Source: Symsagittifera roscoffensis
Lineage: Eukaryota > Xenacoelomorpha > Acoela > Convolutidae
Length of the DNA stretch: 64,000 nt
NCBI RefSeq assembly: GCF_963678635.1
Contig: NC_087063.1
Span: forward strand, 12,684,368-12,748,367
Direction of reading: 5' to 3'
The notes under the pieces: model-generated
The model's input: only the letters and a program-made list of their open reading frames with translations
Told to the model about the DNA's origin: nothing
Database searches by the model: none
Position numbers and translations under genes: made by a program
Shown: piece after piece, positions 1 through 10,640 of the stretch
Layout: every line of letters begins with the position of its first letter
Position numbering within the stretch: position 1 is the stretch's first letter

Positions 1-3000
1 GTTTTTTTCTGTATTGAGGATAAGTTTTTCCGTTTCATTTAGTTATTTTTAATTTGAATCAAAAGTTTCTGGAGGTTTTTCAAATTGCTTTTTTTTGTAA
101 TTTTTGTTCTTTTCTCTGTTGTTGTTTTAAATGCAGTAAAAATATAATAATATAATAATATTTTTAATTGGTTGATATATCGTAAACAAAAAGTATGAGC
201 AAAAACAGTTTGAAAATTGAGCCCCGTGGGACCCCAAATGTGAAAAGTTTCTCAGATCAAATTTTCCGTGATTAGAATTTTTGCATCGATTGTCTTAGTA
301 CTGCTCCGAACGCGAAACCGTTATATGTTACACAGTGTAGAACTTTGAAAAAAGTCCCTTTTTGCAGGGAGTTTCCAATATTTTTTAACTAACAAGAAGG
401 AACTGGTACAATCGTGCTCATATGTAAACTATGTTTCGATTATGCATATAGCTAAAAATTGTAATCAAAAATGCTTACCATGATTTGCAACTCAATCAAC
501 TTTGTTGACAATGCACGTTTATTCTGCCAATCAAAAATTTCCATTTTCATATTTGACTAATCTATAAGGTCCGCCGCGTTTGCCTTTTTACTGAGTTTTG
601 TTTGTACTTAAGCTCAATCAATTTTTTTTAGAAATAATCATTTTGCCTTCAAAAATCAGGGCTAAATTTAGTTTTTATCGAACCCAAAACAATAAAATCA
701 TCCTGTTCACTGACAAAATTGGGTACATTGAGTGACCATAATCAACTACTTTCGTCTTTTCGTTGCTGAAACGGATAGAAATCAGATTTCAAATTCAGTG
801 TGCTTTGAAACAAGTTTCAATCGGTTTTTCTCCACTGCTGCGGTTTTAATTTGATTATGCAGCCATAACTTGATTGATTAGTTTTTGTTATACCGGTGCA
901 TCTTTATTTATTTTTTGGAAAAGAATAATTTGATTTTTTCGAAAATTTTTTCAGGCTCTCATTATCAAACAGGTCAATTTATTCAAAAAATTTTTGAATA
1001 TTTTTTCTTTTTTTGACGTTTTTTTCTATTTTCAGCCCAAATCTGGTTAATTTTTTAAATTTACCTCCTTACTGCTGTTATTATTTATGATCTTGAACCA
1101 CAGTTGTTGAATGTTTGTTTTTTTTCCGGTGGAAAACGATTGAGGTTTTGGACAGGAGCATTTTGAAAGCTTTCAAATTACTCTTTAGTGTTCTTTTTAT
1201 TATTGTTATCAATTTCAATTGTCAATGTTTCCGTAATTGTTTCATTTGTTTCTTTGCATGAGAATTTTCAAGTCTCAGCCAACTTTTCGTTCTTTCTTTT
1301 GTATTTACCTCAAAACTATCACCATTATACTTTTAAAAGTCACTGCATAGTGATCTGTAATTGAATTTTTCAATATTCTGTTACCTTCTCGTGTCTACCG
1401 AAGTTACATGACTACTGACACTTGAGCTCTTACTAGTAGGTTGATTCGGGTTTAACATTTTAAGATTTGAGCCAAAGGTTTTCTTCAGTTAAAAATTAAC
1501 GAATTCACCTTCTTTTTCTGCAGTAAGTTTCCAAGTTTCCTCCATCTTTCAGAAGGAAATGATGCTATCTTGCTCATACTTTAACCATTTTCCATTTAAG
1601 CATATAGTTAAATGTTTGCAATCAAGCTTGCTGGCCTAAAAATCATCCAAAATTTTGGCAATTAACGTAATCTTTTTTCCAATCAGAACAATCAGTTTCC
1701 GGTTCTAGCTATTCTAAAATTTGTTTTTTTTTTCAGCCTCGACTGCCTTTCCACTGTGTTTTGTTCTTTACTTCATAGTCTGCCTCACTGTATTTTGTCG
1801 TATAAGAACTTCTCTTTCACTGTATTTTGTCTAATGATAGTTTTTTTTGTTTTGAAAATTTTGGAAAATTATGCGTATCGTTAGAGTGAAACAAACTCAA
1901 GTTATCATTTTTGTTATTCTTCAAAACTAAACAACTGGCTAGAAAGGGTTTTGCTCTCTCATATTTCTATGGGTTTTTGTATGGAAGTTTCTATGGGTTT
2001 CGGTTTCTCTTTCTTTCATTCGTTTATGGTTACTATAATAGTTTTCAAACACACTCTTTGTAAAATTTGTACAACTTGGATTAAGCTTATCACAACAACT
2101 GAATTTCAAAAACCCATGATAACTAAATTTTGCATTTCACTAAGATAGTTTTACAGAAGTGATTTGATTTTTGATTTAATTTTCTGCACTACTCGCGCAT
2201 TTTAGGACACTAAAGGCGACTTTACCGCCAATATCTATCAAATCGGAGGCGGAAAACACATAACAAAGTTCGACTAATAGGCGGAAACGGTCCAAAAAAT
2301 AGCCAAGATTGGAAAATTGGCTTGGAAAATAGTAAACCATGAATTGTCAGGAGGTTAATAACTGACGCAAAAGCTTCCAATGACCGCATATAACCAGCCC
2401 GTTTTTTTTCGATTTTCTTTACAAAAACCTCTGTATCCACTTCTACATATCTGAAACTAGAAAAAACCATGCGTTAAAAGTCAATGGTTGTTAATCGGGG
2501 ACAAAAGGTTTTGTATAAACAAGCTTTGCTCAATAATCAGGGACCATCAGATCATAATGAGGTCGTTTCCAAATATTTTACAGTTAGTACACTACTTCGG
2601 CAGTGAAGGTGATAGTGCAGTGACCCTGTAAAGGACGCCTCAAGAGCAAAGTAAATTTGACATTTTTTCTGTGTAACGCACTTGTTTTCTAAAAAAAGAC
2701 AGCGAGAAAAAAGATGCAACATTTTTTTGGTGCGGTTTTTTTTGAATGCACCTGTTTTCAAATTTCATCATTAAAACTCACTTTATATCTTACTGTACAA
2801 ATCTCCACAACTTGTTGTACAAATGTTGTTGTGAAAGTGATGTTTTAATTTTTTCAATTTTTTTTCGTTGAATTGCGCAGCTTCAATTAGAAAATTTTTA
2901 TCAAATTTGATAAAAACTTTATTGAGTTTCGTAAGCTTGTGATAGTTGTTGTTTTTGAATGTTCGTGAGACTTTATTCTATTTTTCTGGTTCAGACCGTG

Positions 3001-3240
3001 ATCTGTTTCTTCGGGTGATATTACGTTGTTGATTGTGGAGCATGGATTTTCATTTTATATTATTTTCGTCAATGTTTTAGTCAATTCTTAGTCATATATT
3101 TCCTAGCTTGTTTGTTTCTTATTTTGTGATTGTTTGTGACTGTTTCTTTTTTTTAACCTTTCCGTTCTTTTTGAGTTAAAAAGAATGCGGAAAGCGCTAT
3201 TTTTGGAAATTTCTAATTTCTACTGGAGAAATACTCCATA
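1..3240. other. T-rich noncoding stretch
   Basis: I see no gene here. The sequence is dominated by T and A homopolymer tracts, and the few open frames (for example at 1951-2148 and 2222-2470) have low-complexity, F/S/L-rich translations with no recognisable motif. No tRNA-like or splice-bounded exon stood out. Confidence 0.5.
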
Positions 3241-3511
3241 AAACAGTACCGGTGCTACATATGCTTTACAAAGTCTAACTAAAGTCTTTTGATTGAAAAA
3301 TATTGTATGGTGATACATTTCGTTCGTGAGCATCGAGAGTTTTTTTATTTAGTTGATTTATATGCTGCTTATAAATAAGCGTCTCATCTAAAACTACACC
3401 AAGATACTTCATTTCTTCCTCACAATTCAGCTCATGATTTTTGATATTAAAACACAGAGGCCAGTCTGAGCTTAGCACCTTTTGCGAAATATTAAAACCA
3501 TAAAAAACCAT
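3240..3511 (-). pseudogene. Non-LTR retrotransposon reverse transcriptase fragment
   Basis: The minus-strand frame at 3275-3511 contains KYLGVVLDETLIYKQHIN, the signature that follows the reverse transcriptase palm in LINE proteins (typically K-[FY]-LGV-x-LD-x-x-L-x-[WF]-x-x-H). The Cys/Glu run just before it and the Asn/Lys-rich stretch after it also fit that thumb region. Only about 75 codons survive, with no catalytic motif in frame, so this is a dead scrap of a CR1/Jockey-like element. It sits beside the tandem array at 3.8 kb. Confidence 0.6.
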
Positions 3512-3769
3512 GAATCGAAAAAAAAATTTGATTGTTGAAAAAAACTAGATGAACCAAATTTTTCATATGTCTAGATTAAAAATGAATAAGACACCAGCTA
3601 AAGCTTATTTTATGTGAGTGATATTGAATGAAATTGCTATACCGATGCAGCACGCAAGATATAATCCCTAGAACTGGACTTTGCCCAAAATCTTAGTTGT
3701 TTCTCCACATAAGTAAATTAGAAGTGTAAAAATATTGAGATAATCTGTTTTCACAGGAGGATTAGTCAA

Positions 3770-5640
3770 AATTTTTAACAATTGGTCGAAGGATTTCGGA
3801 ATTTCTAGATTCTTCTTGCAAAGAGCAGGTTAACCTCGCTTAAGCAGAAAAGGTTCCCAAAAAAATTGGCATAAAAGTTGTCAAAAAATCAAAACTTCGA
3901 TTTGCTTAAAGGCAATTGCTTTTTTTCCTACAAAAACTAGGCACAAATAGTTATAAAGGTAGGCTTTCAACAATCTGTTAATCCGAATTAAACCTCTGAT
4001 GTCAGATTCTGCCGGACAGTTAACCAGAGAAGTCCAAAAAACGGTCAGCTAATCAAACAATTGACAATTCCGAGAAATTTTATGTGAAAAAATAGGGCGA
4101 TGCTACCTATGGAGAACAGAATAAATGAAGCTGTAGTTTCGTTTGAACTCAATCTCAGACTTGAAAGGGTTAATGTCGAGAACTGTCAAAAAAATTAAAA
4201 TGAAAACGGTCAAAAAATCAACAGTTTGACTACTCTGCAGACGCTCAGCAGACGCCGACAATACGTGAGTATTGTCGGCGTCTTACCCGAAACCTATATA
4301 AATTATATAAATTTCGGGAATATAAATTACCCGAAACCTCAGTTGTTTCTCTAATCTAATAATTTACAAAAAAAACAAGGAGTCACCGTTTCATCTCAGA
4401 TTTGATGGAGTAATTTTTAAGAAAAGTCAAAAAATTCTAAGGCACTTTGAAAAGTTCAAAAAAAGACTTTCGGAAATCCATAACTTTTTCTGAGAAGATT
4501 ATCAAAACCGGGTTTTCCGATTGAACACTTAACCGGAGAAATGGCAGGGTGGTATTCGAGAAAAGTAAAAAAAAAAACGGTCAAAGGGCCACAACTGGAA
4601 CTTTTTTGAAAGCAATCTTTTTTCTCAGAAAAATGGAAATAGCAAATTATAAAAATAGGCTTTAAACAACCTGTAGTATCGACTAAACCCTTGGTATAAC
4701 ATTTGGTAGGATAAGTATTGAGAAAAGTTTCCAAACAAGGCAAACAAATCAAAAATTTGACTTTTCCGAGAATCTCAGGTTGTAAAAAAATTTGACACAG
4801 ACTTTTATTCAGAAAAGACTCACGCAACCTGTATTTTTGATTGTGCCTAAAAACTCTGATTTGGAAGAAAACTTTTTGGGAAAATTCAAATAAATTCAAA
4901 TAACTTCACTCCAGAAAATTCAAAAAACTTTATTCAGAAAAATTAATTTTTCCGAGGGCCATAACTTTTTGTTTAGAAAATTTTCGGCAAAATAGCGTAT
5001 GAAAAGTAGCTTTCCACGACCTGTTTGTTGGATTAAATCCAAAATCTCACATTTGTGTTCCTATTTATGAAGAAAAATCAAGAACATTCAAACAAGGGTA
5101 AAAAAATTTGATTTTTTGGATGATTATAGGTTTTTGTGTAAAAAACTTTATCGTAGTCGATTGCAGGCGAGCTTCACACAACCAGTTAATTCGCTTGAAC
5201 CTTAAGTTTAGATTTGAGAAAACATTATTCAAGAAAAATGGTCAAAAAATAAAAACAATTAGACTTTTCCGAGGGCCGTAACTTTTTGTGTTAAAAAATT
5301 ACCAATTCAGAGAAGCTTCCCACCACCTTTTATCTCCATTAAACCCTAAGTCTCAAATGTGAGTGTAGTTTCCCAGAAAGGTGAAAAAGATTTAAAGAAA
5401 AGTAAAATTAATGAATTTCCTATGGCCCGATATTTTTGTGTTGAAAAATTTGGGCTTAGTCGCAAATGCAAAGAAACTCCTTACACCCATTTTTGGATAG
5501 AACCCAAATATCAGATTTGGGAGGGTAGTTTTCGAAAATACTTTAAAAGTTTCAAAAATCGTTCAAATAATCAAAAATTTGACTTTTCGGAGGGTGAGTA
5601 CTTTTTGTGTTAAAAACATTTGAGCGTAGCCGCTTGCGTA
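3770..5640. repeat. Degenerate tandem repeat, units about 150-180 bp
   Basis: A recurring block can be followed through this region: a 'ttgacttttccgagggcc' segment, then 'taactttttgtgttaaaaa', an acceptor-like 'ccacaacctgtt', 'ggattaaacccta', 'tctcagatttgag', and 'ggtcaaaaaatcaaaaa'. Anchors of the first block occur near 4770, 4948, 5112, 5263, 5413 and 5581, giving spacings of roughly 150-180 bp; older units can be traced back to about 3.8-4.5 kb. The units are strongly diverged, so this is an old array. The 147-codon open frame on the minus strand at 4456-4899 is made of these units and is not a gene. Confidence 0.65.
4250..4283. repeat. Perfect 15-bp stem-loop inside the tandem array
   Basis: The 15 bases at 4250-4264 are the exact reverse complement of 4269-4283, leaving a 4-base loop (gtga). 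The stem is GC-rich compared with its surroundings. Directly downstream, 'acccgaaacct' occurs twice around an AT-rich insert containing the inverted 'tttcggg', as if a short palindromic element had inserted in one unit. Confidence 0.75.
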
Positions 5641-7730
5641 GGTGAGCGGCCCACAACTCGTTGTCCATTGAAAAAGATTTCGGAACATAGCTTGAGAGAA
5701 AACAAAAAGAATCCGAAGTTATTAGTCAATTGTTCGCCCAATTTCTGAATGTAGCTTTTTTGACAGTGGGGTAAGTAAAAAGAGTCTAGAGGATTAAGCA
5801 GGCCGACAGTGGAGTAGGCAATCTCTCTATTGATACCCCTTTTTCTGGAAATTAATATAACAGCTTCTGAGGAAAACTTTAGTTTTTTCCAAAAACAAAA
5901 ATAAGTTTCAAAGCATCTCATAAATTAAAAAACAAACCCATACGTTTTCATAGTACTTGTTCTTTATCAAAGAAGAGTCGTTGGCAAACATGCCACGCAA
6001 GACTTTGAATTGTAATTTAACAAGGAAGCAGAATTTACGAAGCGGAAACAAAGCTGACAGTCTTTGAGCAGACACCAGCAATGTGGCACCTAAGTCAATA
6101 AAACTTGCGCAGACATACCAAAATATGATAATTCAATTTTCACCAAATAAAAAAACATTTTTTATTTAAACTGAAAAAAAAAGAAGTTTCTACCGGAGCG
6201 CATTGACTCTAGGCCAAGTGGGAAGTATCTGGAAGTTGTTAAGGTTCAAGAATAAAGCAAGTTCAATTTCTGGTAAGTAAGGTTGGTAACGGGAAAAATT
6301 CTAGAATTGAAAACATAAAATTATATTATGTATATATTATACATTTCATAAGAATTGCGAGATAGATTGAGTTGGAAGAGTTCTGAAAAGCCGTTTCTGT
6401 ACTGTTTGAAACAAAAAGCTTTTTTTGGTTCCTTTGTTGACATGAAAAAGTATGAACTGTGGTAACTTATTATAATTCGAACGTCAAAGCACATGCCATC
6501 AATAAGCCGTAAAGGTGTCATTAAAAATGGCACCACTATTTGCGACTTAGGTTAAAAAAAGAATATTCTAACTCTCGTTGTATAAATAGAACGGGCACTT
6601 AAAACGTATAGATGTTCAAAATTCGCCAGTTAGTTGACGAAATTACAGATTGCGATGACCATCCAATTCAGTCATACTGTATACAAAGTTATATACGGAA
6701 AAAATCTAGTACCCGGTTGCAACACTCTTGCTTTACCAGGAAATCACTAACAGTAAACCTACAGCAGCAATACGTGTTGATTCGCAGTTTTATTAACAAT
6801 CAAAAACACTTTAAAGAGCTCGCTACTTTCAATAGACCTAAGCAGTTAATAACCCTAACTTGAAGAAACATGATAATTAGTCACCTAAACAAAACCTTTT
6901 CAACCGCCCAGTTTTCAACCGCCGTCAGTAATTTTACTGGGCCAATTGTTGATGATAATCTCCCTCGTTTCAGGAGGAAGCGCAGCAATTCTATCTCCTC
7001 ACTGATGTCTTCTATCTCTAACTGCAAGCCAGTTATCGTAATCACCAGCAGTCATTGCATCCCTTGCGTCTTTCATTCTCATGATATCAACCAGCGTAAC
7101 AGTCGTGAATTTTTTCCATAGATGAGAATTTTTGTTAAAATTAGTCAGCGTCCCGCGAATTCCTTGTTTTTTAAAACGAAAGAGACACAAAAAAAACAAA
7201 TGTTTAAAAACCTGAAAGTAATGATTTCTTTTAAGCTGAACATGTAGCGTAACTTACAGAAAATCACCAACCAGAAAAATAGAGTTATCTACAAATACAT
7301 CTAGAACCAAGTTCTATCTTAGAGAACGGACAAGAGCCTGAAAATTCGTTGAATCATTGATGCTTCGACCCACACAATCACTGCGAATCAGTAATACCAA
7401 TGTTGATTGGTACGGCATATTTAAGGAAGTGTCTTGAGTTCGCCTTCAAAGAATTAATAACATGGACACAGAAATTGCGTTATTTATTATTGAGTTTTTT
7501 TCCGGTATCTACAAACATTAGGTCAACATATTATCTCATTAAAATTGAGTTATATGTAGCTTTCATATAAAATGGCATCATAGTTCACGCGGTTCCAAAT
7601 ATTGTCAATCAAATTCTTCCCTTATTTCTGATCTTGAATTGAAAAAAAACTTCAAGGAGCGAGAACGACTGAGAACAACTAACAACCGATCTCGCCACTC
7701 TGCTTGCTCTCGGGGGTATCGGCCAGTTCA
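5641..7730. other. Noncoding stretch, no recognised gene
   Basis: I recognise no gene. Short frames such as 5610-5921 (minus) and 6612-6863 (plus) carry no family motif. A segment near 6640-6730 resembles one near 37950-38015 (shared 'acaaagttat.tacggaaaa' and 'tagtacccg.ttgcaaca' words), so at least part of this stretch is a dispersed repeat. Confidence 0.4.
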
Positions 7731-7876
7731 GCAGCTTTTCAAGGCTCCTAGCCATTCATTGACCTGTTCCTTGCTATCTGTTACCAACATGTGACCGTTG
7801 AAAGGTTGCTTTGTGAATCCTGAAGGGCTCGTCAATGATTGAGGTTGCGTTTCCAGATCAATATTAAGTGCCAAAG
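7728..7876 (-). CDS. Candidate terminal exon, possible PH-domain C-terminus
   Basis: On the minus strand a good acceptor (ttttgattattcag) is followed by an uninterrupted frame of two bases plus 48 codons to a stop at 7728-7730. The translation ends FNGHMLVTDSKEQVNEWLGA followed by LKSC. A short strand followed by an 'EEV.EWL.AL+' helix with its invariant Trp is how pleckstrin-homology domains end, so a PH-domain protein is my best guess. The stretch is clearly richer in G+C than its surroundings, as are the proven exons nearby. It lies about 400 bp downstream of the POLR2H stop on the same strand. It could belong to another gene that overlaps or encloses POLR2H, or be an exon relic; no partner exon was found. 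Confidence 0.4.
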
Positions 7877-8279
7877 CTGAATAATCAAAAATCACGGTTT
7901 GATTCAAATTTATAAAATGGAACTTAGTAACATTTTAAAACTTAAGACATTCACAGGAACACTTTTTTGTTTCAAAGCAATAATTTTTCAGCCAAATTTC
8001 ATGAACCCTTATAAAAACTTTCAACCCACTACGCATCTCAGCTATTATCGCTCAGTAATTATTTTCTTTGAGCAACATTTAATTGCAACAAAAACAAAAC
8101 GAAGACAGTTAAATCATAAATAACTACACGAGTTCCCGTTTATCTGATGAGAATCCAACAAATTTCAGTTTCTGCATTTTCCTTCGCACTCACAACTCAT
8201 CACTTGAATTACGCTGAAAATCCAGCTCCCTGCGTATTCCTTTGCTCTGCACAGCAAAAAAAAACAGAATGCGAAAGTT

Positions 8280-8567
8280 TTAAAAAGCCAATTTCTTCAT
8301 CATCAAATACACCCTTTGATCAACTTCCAAAGCGTGAAGATTATTGGCGTCTCCTTGCAGTCGCATCAGCAGACCACCATAAGATATATAAGCTGCTAGT
8401 TTGGGAGAGTGCTGAGCATGTGAGGCGTCCCCGTCCCCTCCGCCCCCTCCCCCTCCCCCGCCTGTCGCCCCGTCCTCAATGCGGTACACTTTTCCGTACA
8501 TCACATACTCGTAGGCGTTGGCTCTATTAGGCGTGTTGTCTGTAGGGTCGTATTCTCCGTCGTCTAC
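8280..8567 (-). CDS. POLR2H: RNA polymerase I/II/III subunit RPB8, exon 2 (C-terminal part)
   Basis: This exon encodes residues 70-164 of RPB8 (ABC14.5), a shared subunit of nuclear RNA polymerases I, II and III that forms an OB-fold on the outside of RPB1. The acceptor (gttcgcag) ends at 8568 and the frame starts [10 protein letters not shown], continues [14 protein letters not shown] and ends [20 protein letters not shown] then YLMMKKLAF and stop. These match the family almost residue for residue. It joins exon 1 in phase 0 (...REDGG | VDDGEY...), giving 164 residues against about 150 in human. The excess is a run of nine glycines (about residues 105-113) plus DGDASHAQH in the variable loop before [10 protein letters not shown]. 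On this strand the Gly codons form consecutive G-runs (8428-8459). Confidence 0.95.
   Translation of the reverse strand, partial: VDDGEYDPTDNTPNRANAYEYVMYGKVYRIEDGATGGGGGGGGGDGDASHAQHSPKLAAYISYGGLLMRLQGDANNLHALEVDQRVYLMMKKLAF
8428..8459 (-). other. G-run cluster (possible G-quadruplex) inside POLR2H exon 2
   Basis: The plus strand reads as successive blocks of four to five C separated by one to four bases, so the coding strand and mRNA carry four or more G-runs with short loops. It encodes the poly-glycine tract. Such runs are rare in this AT-rich window. Confidence 0.6.
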
Positions 8568-8568
8568 C

Positions 8569-8665
8569 TGCGAACAACTAAATAATAAAAACTCATGATG
8601 GGTTTACTTTTTAATAATCAGCGGAAAGTGATGTGCTACTTAAATACCTTCAATAATAAACGCAG
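8569..8665 (-). other. 3' end of POLR2H intron 1
   Basis: Intron sequence directly upstream of the exon 2 acceptor. The intron runs from here to the donor of whichever exon 1 copy is used: about 4.7 kb (copy at 13.3 kb), 7.6 kb (16.2 kb) or 9.2 kb (17.8 kb). It contains the assembly gap and most of the tandem array. Confidence 0.7.
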
Positions 8666-8682
8666 GCGAAGCTTAGCTTCGC
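8666..8682. repeat. 17-nt palindromic hairpin, recurrent in window
   Basis: GCGAAGCTTAGCTTCGC, a perfect 8-bp palindrome about a central T. The same 17-nt layout recurs at 19395-19411 (GCGAAGT/ACTTCGC) and 60781-60797 (GCGAAGC/GCTTCGC). The copies at 8.7 and 60.8 kb also share the following 'gc/ac-cactt.cga' word. It is probably the terminal hairpin of a dispersed element. Confidence 0.6.
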
Positions 8683-9725
8683 ACCACTTGCGACACAGCA
8701 GGCAGATAAAAAACTGGTAATAAAAAATTACACAATTTTCCAAACAATCTCTCAAAAAAACTTATAATTCAAAGAAATTCATTCAAAAAAGCCATCCCAA
8801 AACCTTAGTAACAAATAATTAAAAATGCAATTCTTAACTTCGCACAAAAAAAGTTTGAAATGATTCCTTTCCTGTGACTGCGAAGAAAATGATCAGATAA
8901 ATTAAATTGAAGAAAAAATCAAAAAACATTATTTAAAACACACTCTTGAAGCAATAGTTCTTGAAGCAATTACAGGCACTAATAGAAAATTTGTTAAAGG
9001 CGGCCTGACGTTTTATCTGCCCTAAATTTACAGAAGTAGTCGTTTGAACTAATATTAATGGTGAGAAAAAATCAAAAAGGCTTTTTCAATTAAATAGGAA
9101 AAACGGTAAAAAATTGCAAAGCCGATTGCATTACAAACAGTTGACATTCGAGAACTGAAAAATAACTGAAAAAAAAAAAATGATTTCAAAAAATCAAAAA
9201 AAAAATTGAAGCTGAAGTTTTTGCTACAGAAAATATGTCTTTCAATATTCACAACACTATAAAAATGCCTGAATGTGATTTTCTGAAACCAAACAAAACA
9301 ATGACTTCAAATTAGCAACCCAAAACCAAGGAAATTGAAAAACGGTCCAAATTTTTTTTTTTTGAAATTCGGAAACGATGACAAAGTTATCTCGAATGTG
9401 TAAATTAAACGCATTCAATTATCGAATAAAGGCTGCGCAATTCAATTAGTAACCGTTGAGTAACTAAGTTGACAAGTTTAGAAAGAAAAAACGATTCGAA
9501 AGAAGAATCGATGAATGTTTTACTGTCGAAAATATATTTGGCGTTTGTCGCTCTATAAACAAATTTCAGTGAGCAATGAAGCTGGCCTTTGAAAATAAAG
9601 ATAGTTCCCCTTCCCACCCCACACCCTCCCAGAAAATAAGAAATTTGATATAAATCTGCAAAATCTAACGAGGTTCTAAAAGCCCACCCCCACAAGCATC
9701 AATTTTATGGTCTAACGAGTGGTTT
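8683..9725. other. Intronic A-rich stretch
   Basis: Part of POLR2H intron 1. A-rich on the plus strand with no recognised element; the small open frames are low-complexity. Confidence 0.45.
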
Positions 9726-9925
9726 NNNNNNNNNNNNNNNNNNNNNNNNNNNNNNNNNNNNNNNNNNNNNNNNNNNNNNNNNNNNNNNNNNNNNNNNNNN
9801 NNNNNNNNNNNNNNNNNNNNNNNNNNNNNNNNNNNNNNNNNNNNNNNNNNNNNNNNNNNNNNNNNNNNNNNNNNNNNNNNNNNNNNNNNNNNNNNNNNNN
9901 NNNNNNNNNNNNNNNNNNNNNNNNN
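9726..9925. other. Assembly gap (200 N)
   Basis: Exactly 200 undetermined bases, a typical scaffolding placeholder of unknown true length. It lies within POLR2H intron 1, and copies of the same repeat lie on its right side (9940-10025 and 10375-10455), so a collapsed or unresolved repeat is a likely cause. Confidence 0.98.
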
Positions 9926-10460
9926 CGAAAAAAAAATTAACCATTGCAATATACGATATAGCTTAAACATGCAAAAATAATACGTTGAAAAAGCTTAAAC
10001 ATGGCGAGATAGTGAAGCCCGCATTTAAATATATAATAAATTTTTTGAAAAAATTACAAAAACGTCATATCTCGAAACTACAAGGATTTGAACAATCATA
10101 TTTAGAGGCAAGATTTGTAACTCCTTAGAGTACTCTGACAGCACCCAACTACAGGGTGGAACTTCAAGATTCGTAAATTATTTTGCTATTTGAAACATAT
10201 GAAATTTTTGAAAAAATCTCAAAAATCGTCTTTTCTCGTTAACTAAAATGATTCGGGCATTCAAAATTGGAGGCCAAATTCGCAACCCTAATTCAATATT
10301 GGGCTGCTTAATTTAAACTTAAGGTAAAATAACCACTAAAATCAAATTGGAAAAAACGAAAAAAAAAATCTTATTCATTGCAATATACGTTATAGCTTAA
10401 ACATGCAAAAATAATACGTTGAAAAAGCTTTAAGATGGCGAGATAGTGAAGCCCGCAATT
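9926..10460. repeat. Minisatellite-bearing dispersed repeat, copy A
   Basis: Contains two diverged units of the family described at 49.5 and 59.5 kb: 'cgtcatatctcg', then 'aaggatttga.caatca', 'gaggcaagattt', 'gagtactctgacagcaccc' and 'acagggtgg' (first unit near 10060, second near 10225). Two copies of a separate tail block ('attgcaatatacg.tatagc', 'ttaaacatgcaaaaata', 'atacgttgaaaaagctt') bracket them, at 9940-10025 and 10375-10455. The same tail follows the units at 60.3 kb. Confidence 0.7.
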
Positions 10461-10539
10461 AAATATATAATAGATTTCGTTGGGCTGATCATTAAAACCG
10501 AAAGTTTGCGATTTTTTAAAATTTAGTTCAAAAACTAGC

Positions 10540-10640
10540 AAATAACCTCATGTACACTAGTGGTTAAAATTGAACCCAAATTCAGATTTTTACTGTCTAA
10601 AAACCCTGAATTCAAGGACCATTTTGGACAAAAATTACTT
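10540..10640 (-). repeat. Inverted copy of an array segment
   Basis: Read on the minus strand, this segment resembles the array piece at about 11850-11935: both contain 'aaatggtccttaaa/gaattc', 'tttagaaagtaaaaacctaaattt' type words and 'gtccattagtgta' equivalents. It is therefore a diverged inverted copy just outside the left end of the direct array. Confidence 0.5.

Noticed and set aside
4456-4899. 147-codon minus-strand open frame
   Set aside because: It lies entirely within the decayed tandem array; its translation is just the repeat units and other units do not keep the frame.
8147-8530. 127-codon plus frame over POLR2H exon 2
   Set aside because: Antisense shadow of the conserved exon; the Pro/Arg-rich end is the complement of the poly-Gly tract.
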